Shown: positions 10,915-20,264, numbered from the stretch's first letter. The stretch is 64,000 nucleotides of DNA from Candidatus Kapaibacterium sp. (GCA_022842685.1 JALHPC010000004.1:1-64000), one strand, 5' to 3'. Numbers and translations are program-made. The notes: generated by a model from the letters alone, not told the origin.

Positions 10915-10957
10915 TTCGGCCTTGCCTGCGAATGCAGGCAAGGCCGAATGCGTTTTT
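10915..10957 (+). terminator. Intrinsic terminator after SBBP paralog 2
   Basis: A perfect 15-base-pair inverted repeat: TTCGGCCTTGCCTGC (10915-10929), loop GAAT, GCAGGCAAGGCCGAA (10934-10948). It is followed by TGCG and a run of five T. It is the strongest terminator-like structure in the window. It ends only 12 bases before the ATG of the next paralog, so that gene must have its start region inside or after the hairpin, or be reached by read-through. Confidence 0.82.
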
Positions 10958-10960
10958 CGT

Positions 10961-13489
10961 ATGTCGTCCCGACTTCTCATAGTATCCCTTTTCCTCGCAC
11001 ATGTCTGCATCACATTTGCGCAGGATGTGTACATCTCGGGAGCACCGTCGGGAATCGTCCAGACACGCTTATTTGGCACTTCGTCTGCTTCGGAGATATC
11101 GGCATTGGCGCGCTTACCCAATGGTAACGTCGTGGTTGCTGGCCTTACAACCGATGCCTCGCTGCAGGCCCGTGCGCCTGGACTTTGGCAATCGAAGGCG
11201 TCGAGTACAGAGTCGTTTGTTGCGGTGTGCTCGCCTAGGCTTGACACGATTCTCGCGTGGACCTTCGTTGGTGGTGCGCAATACGACCGCATTGCCGCTG
11301 TTGCTGTAAATCTGTACGGAGACATCGCTGTTGTTGGCACCACGAATTCGCCCGATCTTCCCACCACAACGGGTGCGTATAACCAGGTCCACGGTGGCGT
11401 CGATGACGGATTTCTCGTCGTTCTTTCTGCCGACCTCGACTCGCTGCGGTACTGTACGTACATAGGCGGTACTGGCAACGATGCAGCCTATGGTGTTGCT
11501 TGCGATGGCATTGGCAATTTTATTGTGGCTGGTCAAACGGGAAGTCGAACAACCTTTCGCACCATGAATGCCTATACCGGCACATATGTTGGTGGAACAA
11601 CCGATGCCTTCCTTGTGAAGTTTAACCAGCGCGGTAGCGTTGTATTTGCAACGTACTTTGGTAGTGTTGGCACCGACGTGTTTCGAGCTGTTACCGTTGC
11701 CGAAGATGGAACGATTCTTGCCACTGGCTCGACGTCGTCGGAGACCTTCGAAACGTGGCCGCGCAAGCTTACGCCATGGGATCCCACCACAGCACGCCCC
11801 TTCGACCCAGTATTCAATGGCGGTATCTCCGACGCCGTCGTCGTAGGGTTTTCAAGCGATGGTAGCCGCCTAGTCTTCTCCTCGTTCCTCGGTGGTATTG
11901 AATCCGAAACCGGACTGGGCATAACAACGACCGCAACCGGCCGTATAGCCATCGTTGGCGAAACGACTTCTTCGAACTTCCCAACACAAGCCAACTCTGA
12001 ATCCTATAAGGGGCTTCGCGACATCTTCGTGGCCTTTGTACGACCCGACGGACAGCAGTTGCTGTCGTCGCGGCTCTTTGGCGGCATGCAGGACGATGTG
12101 CCGTGCTTCGTTAGCACGGTAACGAACGACCAAGTCCTCGTTGTTGGATGGTCGGCATCGCCCGATGTTACGCCAGACGCTGAAGGCAGTACACGAATCC
12201 TTCAAGGCGAGTCCGACCTGCTTGTACTTCGAATGGCATCAACCGACGTCCTTTACAGAGGTCGCTTCGGTTGGCACGGACGTGACCGTGCGATGGCCGC
12301 TGTTATGGACGACGAAGGCGACCTCTACATTTCTGGCGCGACAACGTCTGTCGACATCACAAAATCAGAGTCGTCTCGACCAGCATCATCATTCGACTCT
12401 CCCTTTGTTTCGCACTTTGTGTTTGGTGCCGTTGAGTTGTCAAACCCACGGGGTGGCGATCGTTGGTGCCAGGGCACGCCAGTTATGTTGTCGTGGACTG
12501 CGCGCAACATGAAATCGACCGACGATTATACGATTCAGATCGCGGAGCCAGGTCAGAACAACTGGGAGACGGTCATTCCGCCCCAGACTGGTCTTCGAGC
12601 AACATGGAATCCAATGACCAACCTGCCGGGTTCTACCTTTGACTTCCGTCTGCTTTCACGGCGTGGTCACGAAATGCGCACTCTCGACCCCGTTGTTATT
12701 CGTGTGCCCGCTAACGTATCTCTTAGTCCTGCCTCTTTAACCCAATGCCGTGGCACGACAGTTGTGCTCACGGTAACTGCCACCGGAACCGACCTGCAGT
12801 ACCAGTGGCGAAAGAACGGCCGGGCTATCGTAGGTGCAACAAGCCCGCAGCTTGCTATCGAAGAACTCGACGACGATGCTGCCGGCCGTTACGACGTACA
12901 GGTTGTTAGCTCGTGTGGTGCACCCGTTACCTCGGCGCCAGCCCAGGTGGACGTAACGCCATCGACGCTGCTGACGCTCGAGCCGCACGACAGGTCGATC
13001 GTCCGCGGATCTACGCTCCGCCTTACTGCACAAGCTTCGGGTGCCGACCTGCAGTATCAGTGGTATCACGAGGGGCAAGCGCTTGAATCCCACACAGCAT
13101 CGACGCTAGAGATTCCCAGTGTGACCGAGGCGCATCGCGGCCGATACCATGCTACCATTACTGGTGCCTGTGGCATGGTTACGACTCGGACGGCCTTTGT
13201 AGCCATCGACGGTGTTACTTCCGTGTACGAATCCAGCCGAAATCAGCACATTCTTTGGCGCTCTGCACACCCAGCTACCACCCATATCAGTCTCTCGGTT
13301 GTCGGCCTTTATACCTCGGCCACCATCATCGATGCTCTCGGAGCAAGGGTCGTCGATGCCACTGTTGGGAACCTAGCCGAAGGGACAGACGTTTCCGCCT
13401 CTGTCTCGACCCTCGCCTCAGGTACGTACACCGTACTCCTTGTAGGACATTCCGGCGTACGCAGCATTCCCTTCGTGGTACAGCGCTAA
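10961..13489 (+). CDS. Secreted SBBP-repeat/Ig-domain protein, short paralog 3
   Basis: An 842-residue third paralog. ATG 10961 gives a clean signal peptide (MSSRLLIVSLFLAHVCITFA). An upstream in-frame TTG at 10922 lies inside the terminator hairpin and is unlikely to be used. Unlike its neighbours it lacks the DUF7948-like N-terminal domain and goes straight into propeller repeats (LFGTSSASEISALARLPNGN, FVGGAQYDRIAAVAVNLYGD, YIGGTGNDAAYGVACDGIGN). Then come an NPRGGDRWCQGTPVMLSW domain (about 498), two Ig-like domains with YQWRKNGRAIVGAT and YQWYHEGQALESHT (about 586-760) and a T9SS-like tail (about 760-842). The tail is more divergent than in the other two. Function is unknown; same class of surface protein. 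Confidence 0.86.
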   Translation: MSSRLLIVSLFLAHVCITFAQDVYISGAPSGIVQTRLFGTSSASEISALARLPNGNVVVAGLTTDASLQARAPGLWQSKASSTESFVAVCSPRLDTILAWTFVGGAQYDRIAAVAVNLYGDIAVVGTTNSPDLPTTTGAYNQVHGGVDDGFLVVLSADLDSLRYCTYIGGTGNDAAYGVACDGIGNFIVAGQTGSRTTFRTMNAYTGTYVGGTTDAFLVKFNQRGSVVFATYFGSVGTDVFRAVTVAEDGTILATGSTSSETFETWPRKLTPWDPTTARPFDPVFNGGISDAVVVGFSSDGSRLVFSSFLGGIESETGLGITTTATGRIAIVGETTSSNFPTQANSESYKGLRDIFVAFVRPDGQQLLSSRLFGGMQDDVPCFVSTVTNDQVLVVGWSASPDVTPDAEGSTRILQGESDLLVLRMASTDVLYRGRFGWHGRDRAMAAVMDDEGDLYISGATTSVDITKSESSRPASSFDSPFVSHFVFGAVELSNPRGGDRWCQGTPVMLSWTARNMKSTDDYTIQIAEPGQNNWETVIPPQTGLRATWNPMTNLPGSTFDFRLLSRRGHEMRTLDPVVIRVPANVSLSPASLTQCRGTTVVLTVTATGTDLQYQWRKNGRAIVGATSPQLAIEELDDDAAGRYDVQVVSSCGAPVTSAPAQVDVTPSTLLTLEPHDRSIVRGSTLRLTAQASGADLQYQWYHEGQALESHTASTLEIPSVTEAHRGRYHATITGACGMVTTRTAFVAIDGVTSVYESSRNQHILWRSAHPATTHISLSVVGLYTSATIIDALGARVVDATVGNLAEGTDVSASVSTLASGTYTVLLVGHSGVRSIPFVVQR

Positions 13490-13567
13490 AGCGCTCATAC
13501 GCTTGCGGTTAGCGACGCCCCTTTACAAGGTGGTGGAGAATTGTGCGAGTGCAACGGGACAAAAGAG

Positions 13568-13580
13568 GACTAAAATAGTC
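13568..13580 (+). promoter_or_regulatory. Candidate IscR-type operator upstream of sufB
   Basis: GACTAAAATAGTC is a perfect inverted repeat (GACTA-AAA-TAGTC). It fits every position of GACTRWWWYAGTC, the core of the E. coli IscR type-1 site. It lies one base upstream of a TATATTTG -7 box, where a bound repressor would block sigma factor. The cluster encodes an Rrf2 protein with three cysteines (20265-20708), so autoregulation by [2Fe-2S]-bound repressor is the natural reading. The outer flanks match the longer E. coli consensus only partly. Confidence 0.68.
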
Positions 13581-13581
13581 G

Positions 13582-13589
13582 TATATTTG
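13582..13589 (+). promoter_or_regulatory. Bacteroidota-type -7 box of the suf operon
   Basis: TATATTTG fits TAnnTTTG. It implies a start near 13596 and a leader of about 30 bases before sufB. The adjoining inverted repeat at 13568-13580 would overlap RNA polymerase. No clear -33 element is seen. The rest of 13490-13624 holds only a short weak palindrome at the end of the previous gene (AGCGCT-AA-AGCGCT). Confidence 0.55.
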
Positions 13590-13624
13590 TAGCTCTTCGC
13601 AACACACACGAGCCAATACTACCT

Positions 13625-15088
13625 ATGAGCAACCTGCAGCCGACCGAATCCGAGTCAACCGCGTTGGATGATGTAGTCCAAGGCGATTATAAGTACGGCT
13701 TTACGTCGAACATCGAGCAGGAGACCCTTCCGAAGGGCTTGAGCGAGGACGTTATACGCTTTATCTCGGAGCGAAAGGGCGAGCCAGACTGGATGCTTGA
13801 ATGGCGATTGAGCGCCTATCGGCGATGGCTGGACATGACCGAACCGACGTGGGCAAATGTGAAGTATCCCAAGGTAGACTTTCAGGACATCATCTATTGG
13901 GCTGCGCCCAAGAAGATGCCAGCGTTGAACTCGTTAGACGAAGTCGATCCTGAGTTGCTGGCCACCTTTGAAAAGCTGGGAATTCCCCTAGAAGAGCAAA
14001 AGATGCTCACTGGCGTGGCTGTCGACGCCGTGCTTGACTCCGTGTCGGTAAAAACCACGTTCCAAGAGGCGCTCAAGGAAAAGGGCATCATCTTTTGTCC
14101 AATGAGCGAAGCTGTTCGCGACTATCCCGAATTAGTAAAGAAGTATCTGGGCAGTGTTGTACCGGTAACCGACAACTACTACGCAGCGCTTAACAGCGCG
14201 GTGTTTTCTGATGGCTCGTTTGTGTACATTCCTAAAGGCGTGCGGTGTCCGATGGAGCTTAGCACGTACTTCCGCATTAATGCGCGCAACACGGGCCAGT
14301 TCGAGCGTACGCTTATCATTGCCGATGAAGGAAGCTATGTTAGCTACCTTGAGGGCTGTACGGCGCCGCAGCGCGACGAAAACCAGCTTCACGCTGCAGT
14401 TGTCGAACTCGTAGCCCATACCGATGCCGAAATCAAGTACTCCACCGTTCAGAACTGGTTCCCTGGGGACAAGGATGGAAACGGTGGTATCTATAACTTC
14501 GTAACCAAGCGTGGTATTTGCGAAGGTGCTCGCAGTAAGATTAGCTGGACCCAGGTAGAAACTGGCTCGGCCATTACATGGAAGTATCCAAGTGTGGTAC
14601 TCAAGGGCGCCGATTCGGTGGGTGAGTTTTACTCTGTTGCGGTTACCAACCACCACCAACAAGCCGATACGGGAACGAAGATGTTCCACCTTGGCAAAAA
14701 CACACGCAGCCGGATCGTTTCTAAGGGTATCTCGGCTGGCGTCAGCCAAAACTCATACCGAGGGTTGGTCAAGGTTGCCCGCAATGCGCAGAACGCACGA
14801 AACTTCTCGCAGTGCGACTCGCTCCTGATTGGTTCCACCTGCGGTGCGCACACGTTTCCGTACCTCGAAATCGCCAACCAAACGGCAACCGTCGAGCACG
14901 AGGCAACAACATCGAAGATCGGCGAAGACATTCTCTTCTACTGCAACCAGCGCGGTCTTAGCACCGAAGAAGCTGTTGCCCTTATCGTAAATGGCTATGC
15001 CAAGGAAGTCCTCGATCAGCTTCCAATGGAGTTTGCCGTTGAAGCCCGTAAGCTTCTAGCCATATCGCTTGAAGGCAGCGTAGGCTAA
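13625..15088 (+). CDS. sufB: Fe-S cluster assembly scaffold protein SufB
   Basis: Core of the SufBCD scaffold on which [Fe-S] clusters are built. The 487-residue protein has normal length and all family landmarks, including [20 protein letters not shown] (Cys245, matching the sulfur-accepting cysteine) and [20 protein letters not shown] (Cys397, at the cluster-assembly position). The C-terminal [20 protein letters not shown] is typical. It is first in a same-strand chain sufB-C-D-S-E-(DUF59), behind a candidate IscR operator and -7 box. ATG 13625 is the only sensible start. Confidence 0.97.
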   Translation: MSNLQPTESESTALDDVVQGDYKYGFTSNIEQETLPKGLSEDVIRFISERKGEPDWMLEWRLSAYRRWLDMTEPTWANVKYPKVDFQDIIYWAAPKKMPALNSLDEVDPELLATFEKLGIPLEEQKMLTGVAVDAVLDSVSVKTTFQEALKEKGIIFCPMSEAVRDYPELVKKYLGSVVPVTDNYYAALNSAVFSDGSFVYIPKGVRCPMELSTYFRINARNTGQFERTLIIADEGSYVSYLEGCTAPQRDENQLHAAVVELVAHTDAEIKYSTVQNWFPGDKDGNGGIYNFVTKRGICEGARSKISWTQVETGSAITWKYPSVVLKGADSVGEFYSVAVTNHHQQADTGTKMFHLGKNTRSRIVSKGISAGVSQNSYRGLVKVARNAQNARNFSQCDSLLIGSTCGAHTFPYLEIANQTATVEHEATTSKIGEDILFYCNQRGLSTEEAVALIVNGYAKEVLDQLPMEFAVEARKLLAISLEGSVG

Positions 15089-15122
15089 TCACACTTATTA
15101 TCGAATCTTACCCACGTTAACC

Positions 15123-15890
15123 ATGCAACCACTCCTCGAAATCACCAATCTGCACGCTGGCATCGAAGGCCGCGACATCCTCAAGGGCATCAACCTTACA
15201 GTGAACCCCGGCGAGGTTCATGCTATCATGGGACCCAATGGCTCGGGTAAGTCTACACTTGCCAGCGTCTTGGCCGGGCGCGAAGACTACAGCGTGTCCG
15301 AAGGCTCGGTCGTGTTTAAGGGCCGCGACCTACTCGACCTAGCCCCCGAAGAGCGTGCTGGTGAAGGCCTCTTTCTTGCCTTTCAGTACCCCGTCGAGAT
15401 TCCCGGTGTATCTACGGCTAACTTCATCAAGGCCAGCGTGAACGCCGTTCGTGCCTATCGCGGGCAAGACGCGTTGGAGCCCGCTGCCTTTCTTGCATTG
15501 ATGCGCGAGCGCATGGCCTTGGTCGATATGGCCCCGACGTTTCTGTCGCGAGCCCTGAACGAAGGTTTCTCCGGCGGTGAAAAGAAGCGCGCCGAAGTTT
15601 TTCAAATGGCCATGCTTGAGCCGTCGCTTGCCGTACTCGACGAAACCGACTCGGGCCTTGACATCGACGCCTTGCGTATCGTCGCCTCAGGCGTTAATGC
15701 CTTACGTTCGCCCGACCGTTCGTTCGTTGTTATCACGCACTACCAGCGATTGCTTAGCCACATCGTACCCGATGTTGTTCACGTTCTTCACAACGGTGTC
15801 ATTGTTCGCTCTGGCGGCAAAGAACTCGCCCTTGAACTCGAAGAGCGCGGCTACGATTGGATTCGCGCAGAGCAGGGCTCGGAGGTGTAA
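15123..15890 (+). CDS. sufC: Fe-S assembly ATPase SufC
   Basis: ABC-type ATPase that dimerises on SufB-SufD and drives the conformational change needed for cluster assembly; it is not a transporter. The 255-residue protein has Walker A GPNGSGKST, a Q-loop in FLAFQYPVEIPG, ABC signature FSGGEKKR, Walker B with SLAVLDETDSGLD, and the H-loop in VVITHYQRLL. The LDETDSGLD and FSGGEKKR forms are characteristic of SufC. It lies 34 bases after sufB and one base before the sufD start. Confidence 0.97.
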   Translation: MQPLLEITNLHAGIEGRDILKGINLTVNPGEVHAIMGPNGSGKSTLASVLAGREDYSVSEGSVVFKGRDLLDLAPEERAGEGLFLAFQYPVEIPGVSTANFIKASVNAVRAYRGQDALEPAAFLALMRERMALVDMAPTFLSRALNEGFSGGEKKRAEVFQMAMLEPSLAVLDETDSGLDIDALRIVASGVNALRSPDRSFVVITHYQRLLSHIVPDVVHVLHNGVIVRSGGKELALELEERGYDWIRAEQGSEV

Positions 15891-15891
15891 T

Positions 15892-17166
15892 GTGAGTACC
15901 GACAACTTCAACGATTACGTAAGCTCATCGTTTGAGCGCCTTGAGCGTCGCCTTAATGGCCACGTCAATGGACCTCTCCACAACCTGCGCCGCCGCGCCC
16001 TACGCCAGTTTATCGATGTTGGCATCCCTACGCGCCGCATGGAAGACTGGAAGTACACCTCCGTCATCAACGTTATCAACGACGCCCAGTTCTCCTCCGA
16101 AAAAGGGGCACCGGCACCAGCGCCTGCGGCGCTGCCCAACGAAGATGTCTATCACATCGTGATTACCCCAGAGGGGCTCGACAGTGCCCCCTTCGAAGCA
16201 GATGGACTGACGGTAGAAGTATTAACCGACGAACTGGTAATCGCCGACGAACGCGTGCGGTCTACCATCGGCGCCATCCTACCCATCGATACCACGCCCT
16301 TCGTTGCCATGAATACGGCACTGCACACCACGGGTGTTGTTATCCGCATAACGGGCAATGTTACCAAGCCAATCCATCTCGACCTCATCGCCCACGACGC
16401 GTCGCCCGATCCGCTGCCATCGCCCCGCATCCTCGTCCTTGCAAGCGAACATGCCAGCGCTACCATCGTCGAAACAGTCCGCTCCAACCCCGCTGCGGTT
16501 CTGCTGCCTGTATGCGAAATTGAATGTCAAGCCAATGCTCACCTGCATTGGACACGTGTGCTTGACGATGCCAACAACCGCCACATCTCGGCCATGGCTG
16601 CCAACGTCTATGGCAATGGCTCGGTTACCGTTACCACCTGCATTGTCGATGCGGCCTTTGTGCGTAACGACGTCGTCATCCGTCTGCTCGAGCCAGGAGC
16701 TCAAGGGTTCCTGTTCGGTGTAAGTGTGCTTGATGGACAACAGTTTGCCGATAATCATACAGTGGTAGACCACGTAATGCCGCACTGCCACAGCGAAGAG
16801 CTCTACAAGGGCGTCTACGACGATGGCTCGACTGGTGTGTTCAACGGAAAAATCTTTGTGCGGCAAGACGCGCAAAAAACCACGGCCTATCAATCCAATC
16901 GCTCGTTGCTCCTAAGCCCGAACGCCCAGGTGAATGCCAAGCCACAGCTCGAGATTTGGGCCGACGACGTAAAGTGTTCACATGGTGCTACCACGGGGGC
17001 ACTCGATGCTGACGCCATTTTCTACCTTCAAGCACGCGGCATTCCTAAAGCCGAAGCGCGCCGCTTGCTTACCATGGCCTTCGCCATGGAAGTGCTCGAA
17101 AGAGTGCCCGTGGAGTCACTTCGTCAGTCCCTTGAACGCCGCATGGAACAACGCCTGTCGCGATGA
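15892..17166 (+). CDS. sufD: Fe-S cluster assembly protein SufD
   Basis: Partner of SufB in the SufBC2D complex, needed for iron entry. The open frame extends upstream through sufC, but the real start is GTG 15892, one base after the sufC stop, giving 424 residues (MSTDNFNDYVSS...). The N-terminal segment has RRMEDWKYTSV, as in SufD. The C-terminal beta-helix contains KCSHGATTGALDADAIFYLQ, where His364 matches the histidine reported as essential in E. coli SufD, and then ARGIPKAEARRLL. The stop overlaps the sufS start (ATGA). Confidence 0.95.
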   Translation: MSTDNFNDYVSSSFERLERRLNGHVNGPLHNLRRRALRQFIDVGIPTRRMEDWKYTSVINVINDAQFSSEKGAPAPAPAALPNEDVYHIVITPEGLDSAPFEADGLTVEVLTDELVIADERVRSTIGAILPIDTTPFVAMNTALHTTGVVIRITGNVTKPIHLDLIAHDASPDPLPSPRILVLASEHASATIVETVRSNPAAVLLPVCEIECQANAHLHWTRVLDDANNRHISAMAANVYGNGSVTVTTCIVDAAFVRNDVVIRLLEPGAQGFLFGVSVLDGQQFADNHTVVDHVMPHCHSEELYKGVYDDGSTGVFNGKIFVRQDAQKTTAYQSNRSLLLSPNAQVNAKPQLEIWADDVKCSHGATTGALDADAIFYLQARGIPKAEARRLLTMAFAMEVLERVPVESLRQSLERRMEQRLSR

Positions 17167-18404
17167 CGCTTCCCGCGACCATATCATCGATCGACGTCGA
17201 CTATCTGCGGGCGCAGTTCCCGATTTTGTCGACCACGGTACACGGTGGCAAGCCCTTGGTGTATCTCGATCATGCGGCAACGTCGCAGAAGCCGCAGTGC
17301 GTTATCGATGCCATTGCAAGCTATTACACGACAACAAACAGCAACGTCCACCGCGGAGCGCATGCGCTTGCCGCAAAGGCCACCGAAGCATACGAACATG
17401 CACGCCACACTGTGGCTGCCTTCCTGGGCGCAGCCTCGCCAAGCGAGATTGTGTTTACGAAGGGCACTACCGAAGCCGTCAATCTTGTGGCCGCAACGGT
17501 AGCTCATCGATTGCAGCCGGGCGACGAAATCGTGCTCACTGAAATGGAGCACCACGCCAACATTGTGCCATGGCAACTAATGGCGCAGCAGCGTGGTGCC
17601 GTAATCCGCGTTATTCCCGTTACCGACAGTGGCGAGCTCGACATGCAGGCCGCTGCCAGTCTTATCGGCCCCGCCACCAAGATTGTGAGTGCCGTCCACG
17701 TGTCCAACACGCTCGGCACCGTCAACCCCGTTGCCCAGCTTTGTGCGATGGCCGGCAGTGTGGGCGCGCTTTCGTTCATCGATGGTGCCCAGGCCGTCCT
17801 TCACGACCCCATCGACGTTGCTGCTCTGGGCTGCGACTTCTACGCATTTTCGGCGCACAAGCTCTTTGCACCAATGGGGCTGGGCGTGCTCTATGGTCGG
17901 TACCACGTGCTGGAGTCGCTACCACCATATCAGGGTGGGGGATCGATGATCGATTCCGTTTCGTTCGATGGAACCACGTTTAACGCGCCACCAATGCGCT
18001 TCGAAGCTGGTACACCCAACGTCGAAGCCGCTGTAGGCCTTACTACAGCCATCGAGTGGTTTGCGGCTGTCGATCCCGACTGGCGCCGACATCACGATCA
18101 GTCAATCACCGCCTACGCTCTCGATGCGATAGGGGGCATCGACGGACTCACGGTTTACGGCAATGCCGCACATCGTGTAGGAATCCTGTCCTTCACCGTC
18201 GAAGGCACCCACGCTGCCGACGTAGGCACACTGCTCGACGCCATGGGCGTGGCCGTACGAGTTGGCCACCACTGCACACAACCGCTTATGCGCCGTTTGG
18301 GCGTTACGTCAACAATCCGCGCTTCGTTCTCGGTTACAACTACGGCGCACGAAGTTGACGTCTTCGCCGCCGCTCTCACGAAAGCCGTAGGAATGCTGCG
18401 ATGA
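17163..18404 (+). CDS. sufS: Cysteine desulfurase SufS
   Basis: Group II PLP-dependent cysteine desulfurase supplying persulfide sulfur to SufE and then SufB. The 413-residue protein has YLDHAATSQKP near the N terminus, HHANIVPWQ, the PLP-binding lysine in FSAHKLFAPMGLGVLYG (Lys233), and the active-site cysteine in RVGHHCTQPLMRRLG (Cys371). The short loop around that cysteine is typical of SufS, which needs SufE. Four-base overlaps with sufD upstream and sufE downstream indicate translational coupling. Confidence 0.97.
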   Translation: MTLPATISSIDVDYLRAQFPILSTTVHGGKPLVYLDHAATSQKPQCVIDAIASYYTTTNSNVHRGAHALAAKATEAYEHARHTVAAFLGAASPSEIVFTKGTTEAVNLVAATVAHRLQPGDEIVLTEMEHHANIVPWQLMAQQRGAVIRVIPVTDSGELDMQAAASLIGPATKIVSAVHVSNTLGTVNPVAQLCAMAGSVGALSFIDGAQAVLHDPIDVAALGCDFYAFSAHKLFAPMGLGVLYGRYHVLESLPPYQGGGSMIDSVSFDGTTFNAPPMRFEAGTPNVEAAVGLTTAIEWFAAVDPDWRRHHDQSITAYALDAIGGIDGLTVYGNAAHRVGILSFTVEGTHAADVGTLLDAMGVAVRVGHHCTQPLMRRLGVTSTIRASFSVTTTAHEVDVFAAALTKAVGMLR

Positions 18405-18838
18405 AGCCGTCACAGATTGCCGACACCCTCGTGGCCGAATTCGAGATGTTTACCGACTGGGAAGACAAGTATTCCTACATCATCGACCTTGGCAAACACT
18501 TGCCGCCATATCCCGCCGAACGACGAACCGACGACTTCCTTGTACGAGGCTGCCAAAGCCGCGTCTGGCTATCGCCAACTGTCGAGGGCGACGTGCTGCG
18601 TTTCGATGCCGATTCCGATGCCATTATTACGCGAGGCCTGATTGCGATGCTGCTGCGGGTGTATGGCGGACAACCCGCCCATGACATTATTGCTACGCCA
18701 CCCACGTTTCTTTCGCGCATCGGGCTCGACACTCACTTGTCGCAAAGTCGCGCCAATGGCCTTGCCAGCATGGTCAACCACGTCATGCGCATTGCGGCCG
18801 TTGTTGCGCAACAGCCACGCTCTGGAGAACCAGCATGA
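18401..18838 (+). CDS. sufE: Sulfur-transfer protein SufE
   Basis: Accepts the persulfide from SufS and passes it to SufB. The 145-residue protein has the usual SufE length and the motif DDFLVRGCQSRVWL. Its Cys51 is the sulfur-accepting residue and has the same number as in E. coli SufE. The N-terminal WEDKYSYIIDLGKHLPP is also typical. ATGA overlaps with sufS upstream and the DUF59 gene downstream place it firmly in the suf operon. Confidence 0.95.
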   Translation: MKPSQIADTLVAEFEMFTDWEDKYSYIIDLGKHLPPYPAERRTDDFLVRGCQSRVWLSPTVEGDVLRFDADSDAIITRGLIAMLLRVYGGQPAHDIIATPPTFLSRIGLDTHLSQSRANGLASMVNHVMRIAAVVAQQPRSGEPA

Positions 18839-19146
18839 CCGACGCCACCCTGCGCGATAGGGCTGTCGAAGCCCTACATACCATCTACGACCCCGAGATC
18901 CCCGTTAACATCTACGAACTCGGCCTTATCTACGAAGTCCGCGTGTCGCCTACCAACGACGTCGACGTTGTAATGACGTTGACCACTCCCAACTGCCCCT
19001 CGGCACAGTCGCTGCCCGCCGAAGTCGAGCGCACCGTCAAAGCTCTCGATGGCGTTGGCAACGTCAATGTGTCTATCACCTTCGACCCGCCGTGGGATAA
19101 GACCATGATGTCCGAGGCAGCCCTCTTTCAAATTGGACTTTTCTAA
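18835..19146 (+). CDS. sufT: SufT-like DUF59/MIP18 family protein
   Basis: A 103-residue protein of the MIP18/PaaD-like family, which helps Fe-S cluster maturation and is commonly linked to suf operons. Visible hallmarks are YDPEIPVNIYELGLIYEV and the loop TTPNCPSAQSLP, with the conserved cysteine. The C-terminal VSITFDPPWDKTMMSEAA matches the family. It is coupled to sufE by an ATGA overlap and lies three bases before the reductase gene. PaaD, a phenylacetate-pathway relative, is the alternative, since a PaaE-like gene follows; with no other paa genes present, the SufT reading is better. Confidence 0.85.
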   Translation: MTDATLRDRAVEALHTIYDPEIPVNIYELGLIYEVRVSPTNDVDVVMTLTTPNCPSAQSLPAEVERTVKALDGVGNVNVSITFDPPWDKTMMSEAALFQIGLF

Positions 19147-19149
19147 CCT

Positions 19150-20244
19150 ATGTCTGCCACCTTTCATCCGCTACGCGTTTCGTCGATCGACAAGTCTGTG
19201 GCCGACGCCGTCACCATAACGTTCGACGTGCCCGAAGCACTGGCTCCGGTCTTCCAGTATAAGCACGGCCAGTACATTGCCATTCGAATGATCATCGACG
19301 GCGTCGAGCATCGCCGCACCTACTCGTTATCGAGCAGCCCCTACCACAACGAGCCCCTCACCATTGGTGTTCGCAAGCTGGCCGACGGTGTGGTGAGCTC
19401 GTGGATAGCCGACCAGCTTTTCGTTGGTGCCATCGTTGATGTATATCCGCCCATGGGCAACTTCACACGCGAGCTCGACCCTTCGCACAGTCGGCACTAC
19501 GCCTTCTTTGGAGGGGGCAGCGGTATAACTCCACTGATGAGTATTCTCAAGAGTGCACTGCGTGTTGAACCGCTTAGCCGGTGCACGTTGTTCTATGCCA
19601 ATCGGTCGATACACACAACGATGTTCCGAACGGAGATTGACGCTCTTGCAGCGGCCTTCCCGTCAGCGTTGCGGGTAGTTAACGTGCTGGAAGACACCGA
19701 AGATGCCTCACAATCGTCATTGGCCGGCCGGCTGGATCAAGCTACCATCGAGCAACTACTCGATGAGAACTCACCCGTCGACGAGTACTTCGTGTGTGGC
19801 CCTACCGGAATGATGGAGAACGTCTTTGCCGTGCTAGAACGCCGAGGCGTCGACCGTCACCACATTCACCGCGAATACTTTACTTCGCCAACGTCATCAC
19901 AGCAACAACCACCATCGAATACCATGAACGATACGGCCCCGGAGTCGGAACTCGACAACGCCGTGACTACCCGCAACGTCACCATTCGCCTGTACGGCCA
20001 ACAATACACCTTTGCCGTCGAGCCCGACGAGACTATCCTAACGGCGGCACAGCGTGCCAACGCCGACCCGCCATATGCATGTCAGATTGGCGCATGCTGT
20101 ACCTGCCGCGCCAAGCTTGTGTCTGGCAAGGTTCGTATGGACGAGCGCGAAGCGCTCAGCGACGACGAGATCGCCGACGGCTACATTCTTACGTGTCAAT
20201 CACATCCGCTTACGGACGATTGCGTGGCGGACTACGACCTGTAA
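19150..20244 (+). CDS. PaaE-like NAD(P)H:[2Fe-2S] oxidoreductase
   Basis: A 364-residue electron-transfer protein. The N-terminal FAD-binding barrel has RRTYSLSSSPY; the NAD(P)-binding domain has FFGGGSGITPLMSIL and YFVCGPTGMMENV; a linker with TSSQQQPPS leads to a plant-type [2Fe-2S] domain with CQIGACCTCRAKLVSG and a fourth cysteine in ILTCQSHP. This is the layout of PaaE (phenylacetyl-CoA epoxidase reductase), but no paaABC is near. Placement inside the suf cluster suggests it supplies electrons for cluster assembly or repair; that role is inference. It follows the DUF59 gene by three bases, and the Rrf2 gene comes 20 bases later. Confidence 0.85.
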   Translation: MSATFHPLRVSSIDKSVADAVTITFDVPEALAPVFQYKHGQYIAIRMIIDGVEHRRTYSLSSSPYHNEPLTIGVRKLADGVVSSWIADQLFVGAIVDVYPPMGNFTRELDPSHSRHYAFFGGGSGITPLMSILKSALRVEPLSRCTLFYANRSIHTTMFRTEIDALAAAFPSALRVVNVLEDTEDASQSSLAGRLDQATIEQLLDENSPVDEYFVCGPTGMMENVFAVLERRGVDRHHIHREYFTSPTSSQQQPPSNTMNDTAPESELDNAVTTRNVTIRLYGQQYTFAVEPDETILTAAQRANADPPYACQIGACCTCRAKLVSGKVRMDEREALSDDEIADGYILTCQSHPLTDDCVADYDL

Positions 20245-20264
20245 CAATACGAATTCAGCCACCG

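Noticed and set aside
15577..15891. N-terminal extension of sufD by 105 codons
   Set aside because: It lies within sufC in another frame; GTG 15892 directly after the sufC stop gives a normal SufD N terminus.
19150..20244. Phenylacetate degradation gene (paaE proper)
   Set aside because: No paaA-D or other phenylacetate genes are in the window; the suf context and a SufT-like neighbour favour an Fe-S role.
19794..20264. N-terminal extension of the Rrf2 regulator by 157 codons
   Set aside because: It overlaps the reductase gene in another frame; ATG 20265 gives the canonical Rrf2 start.
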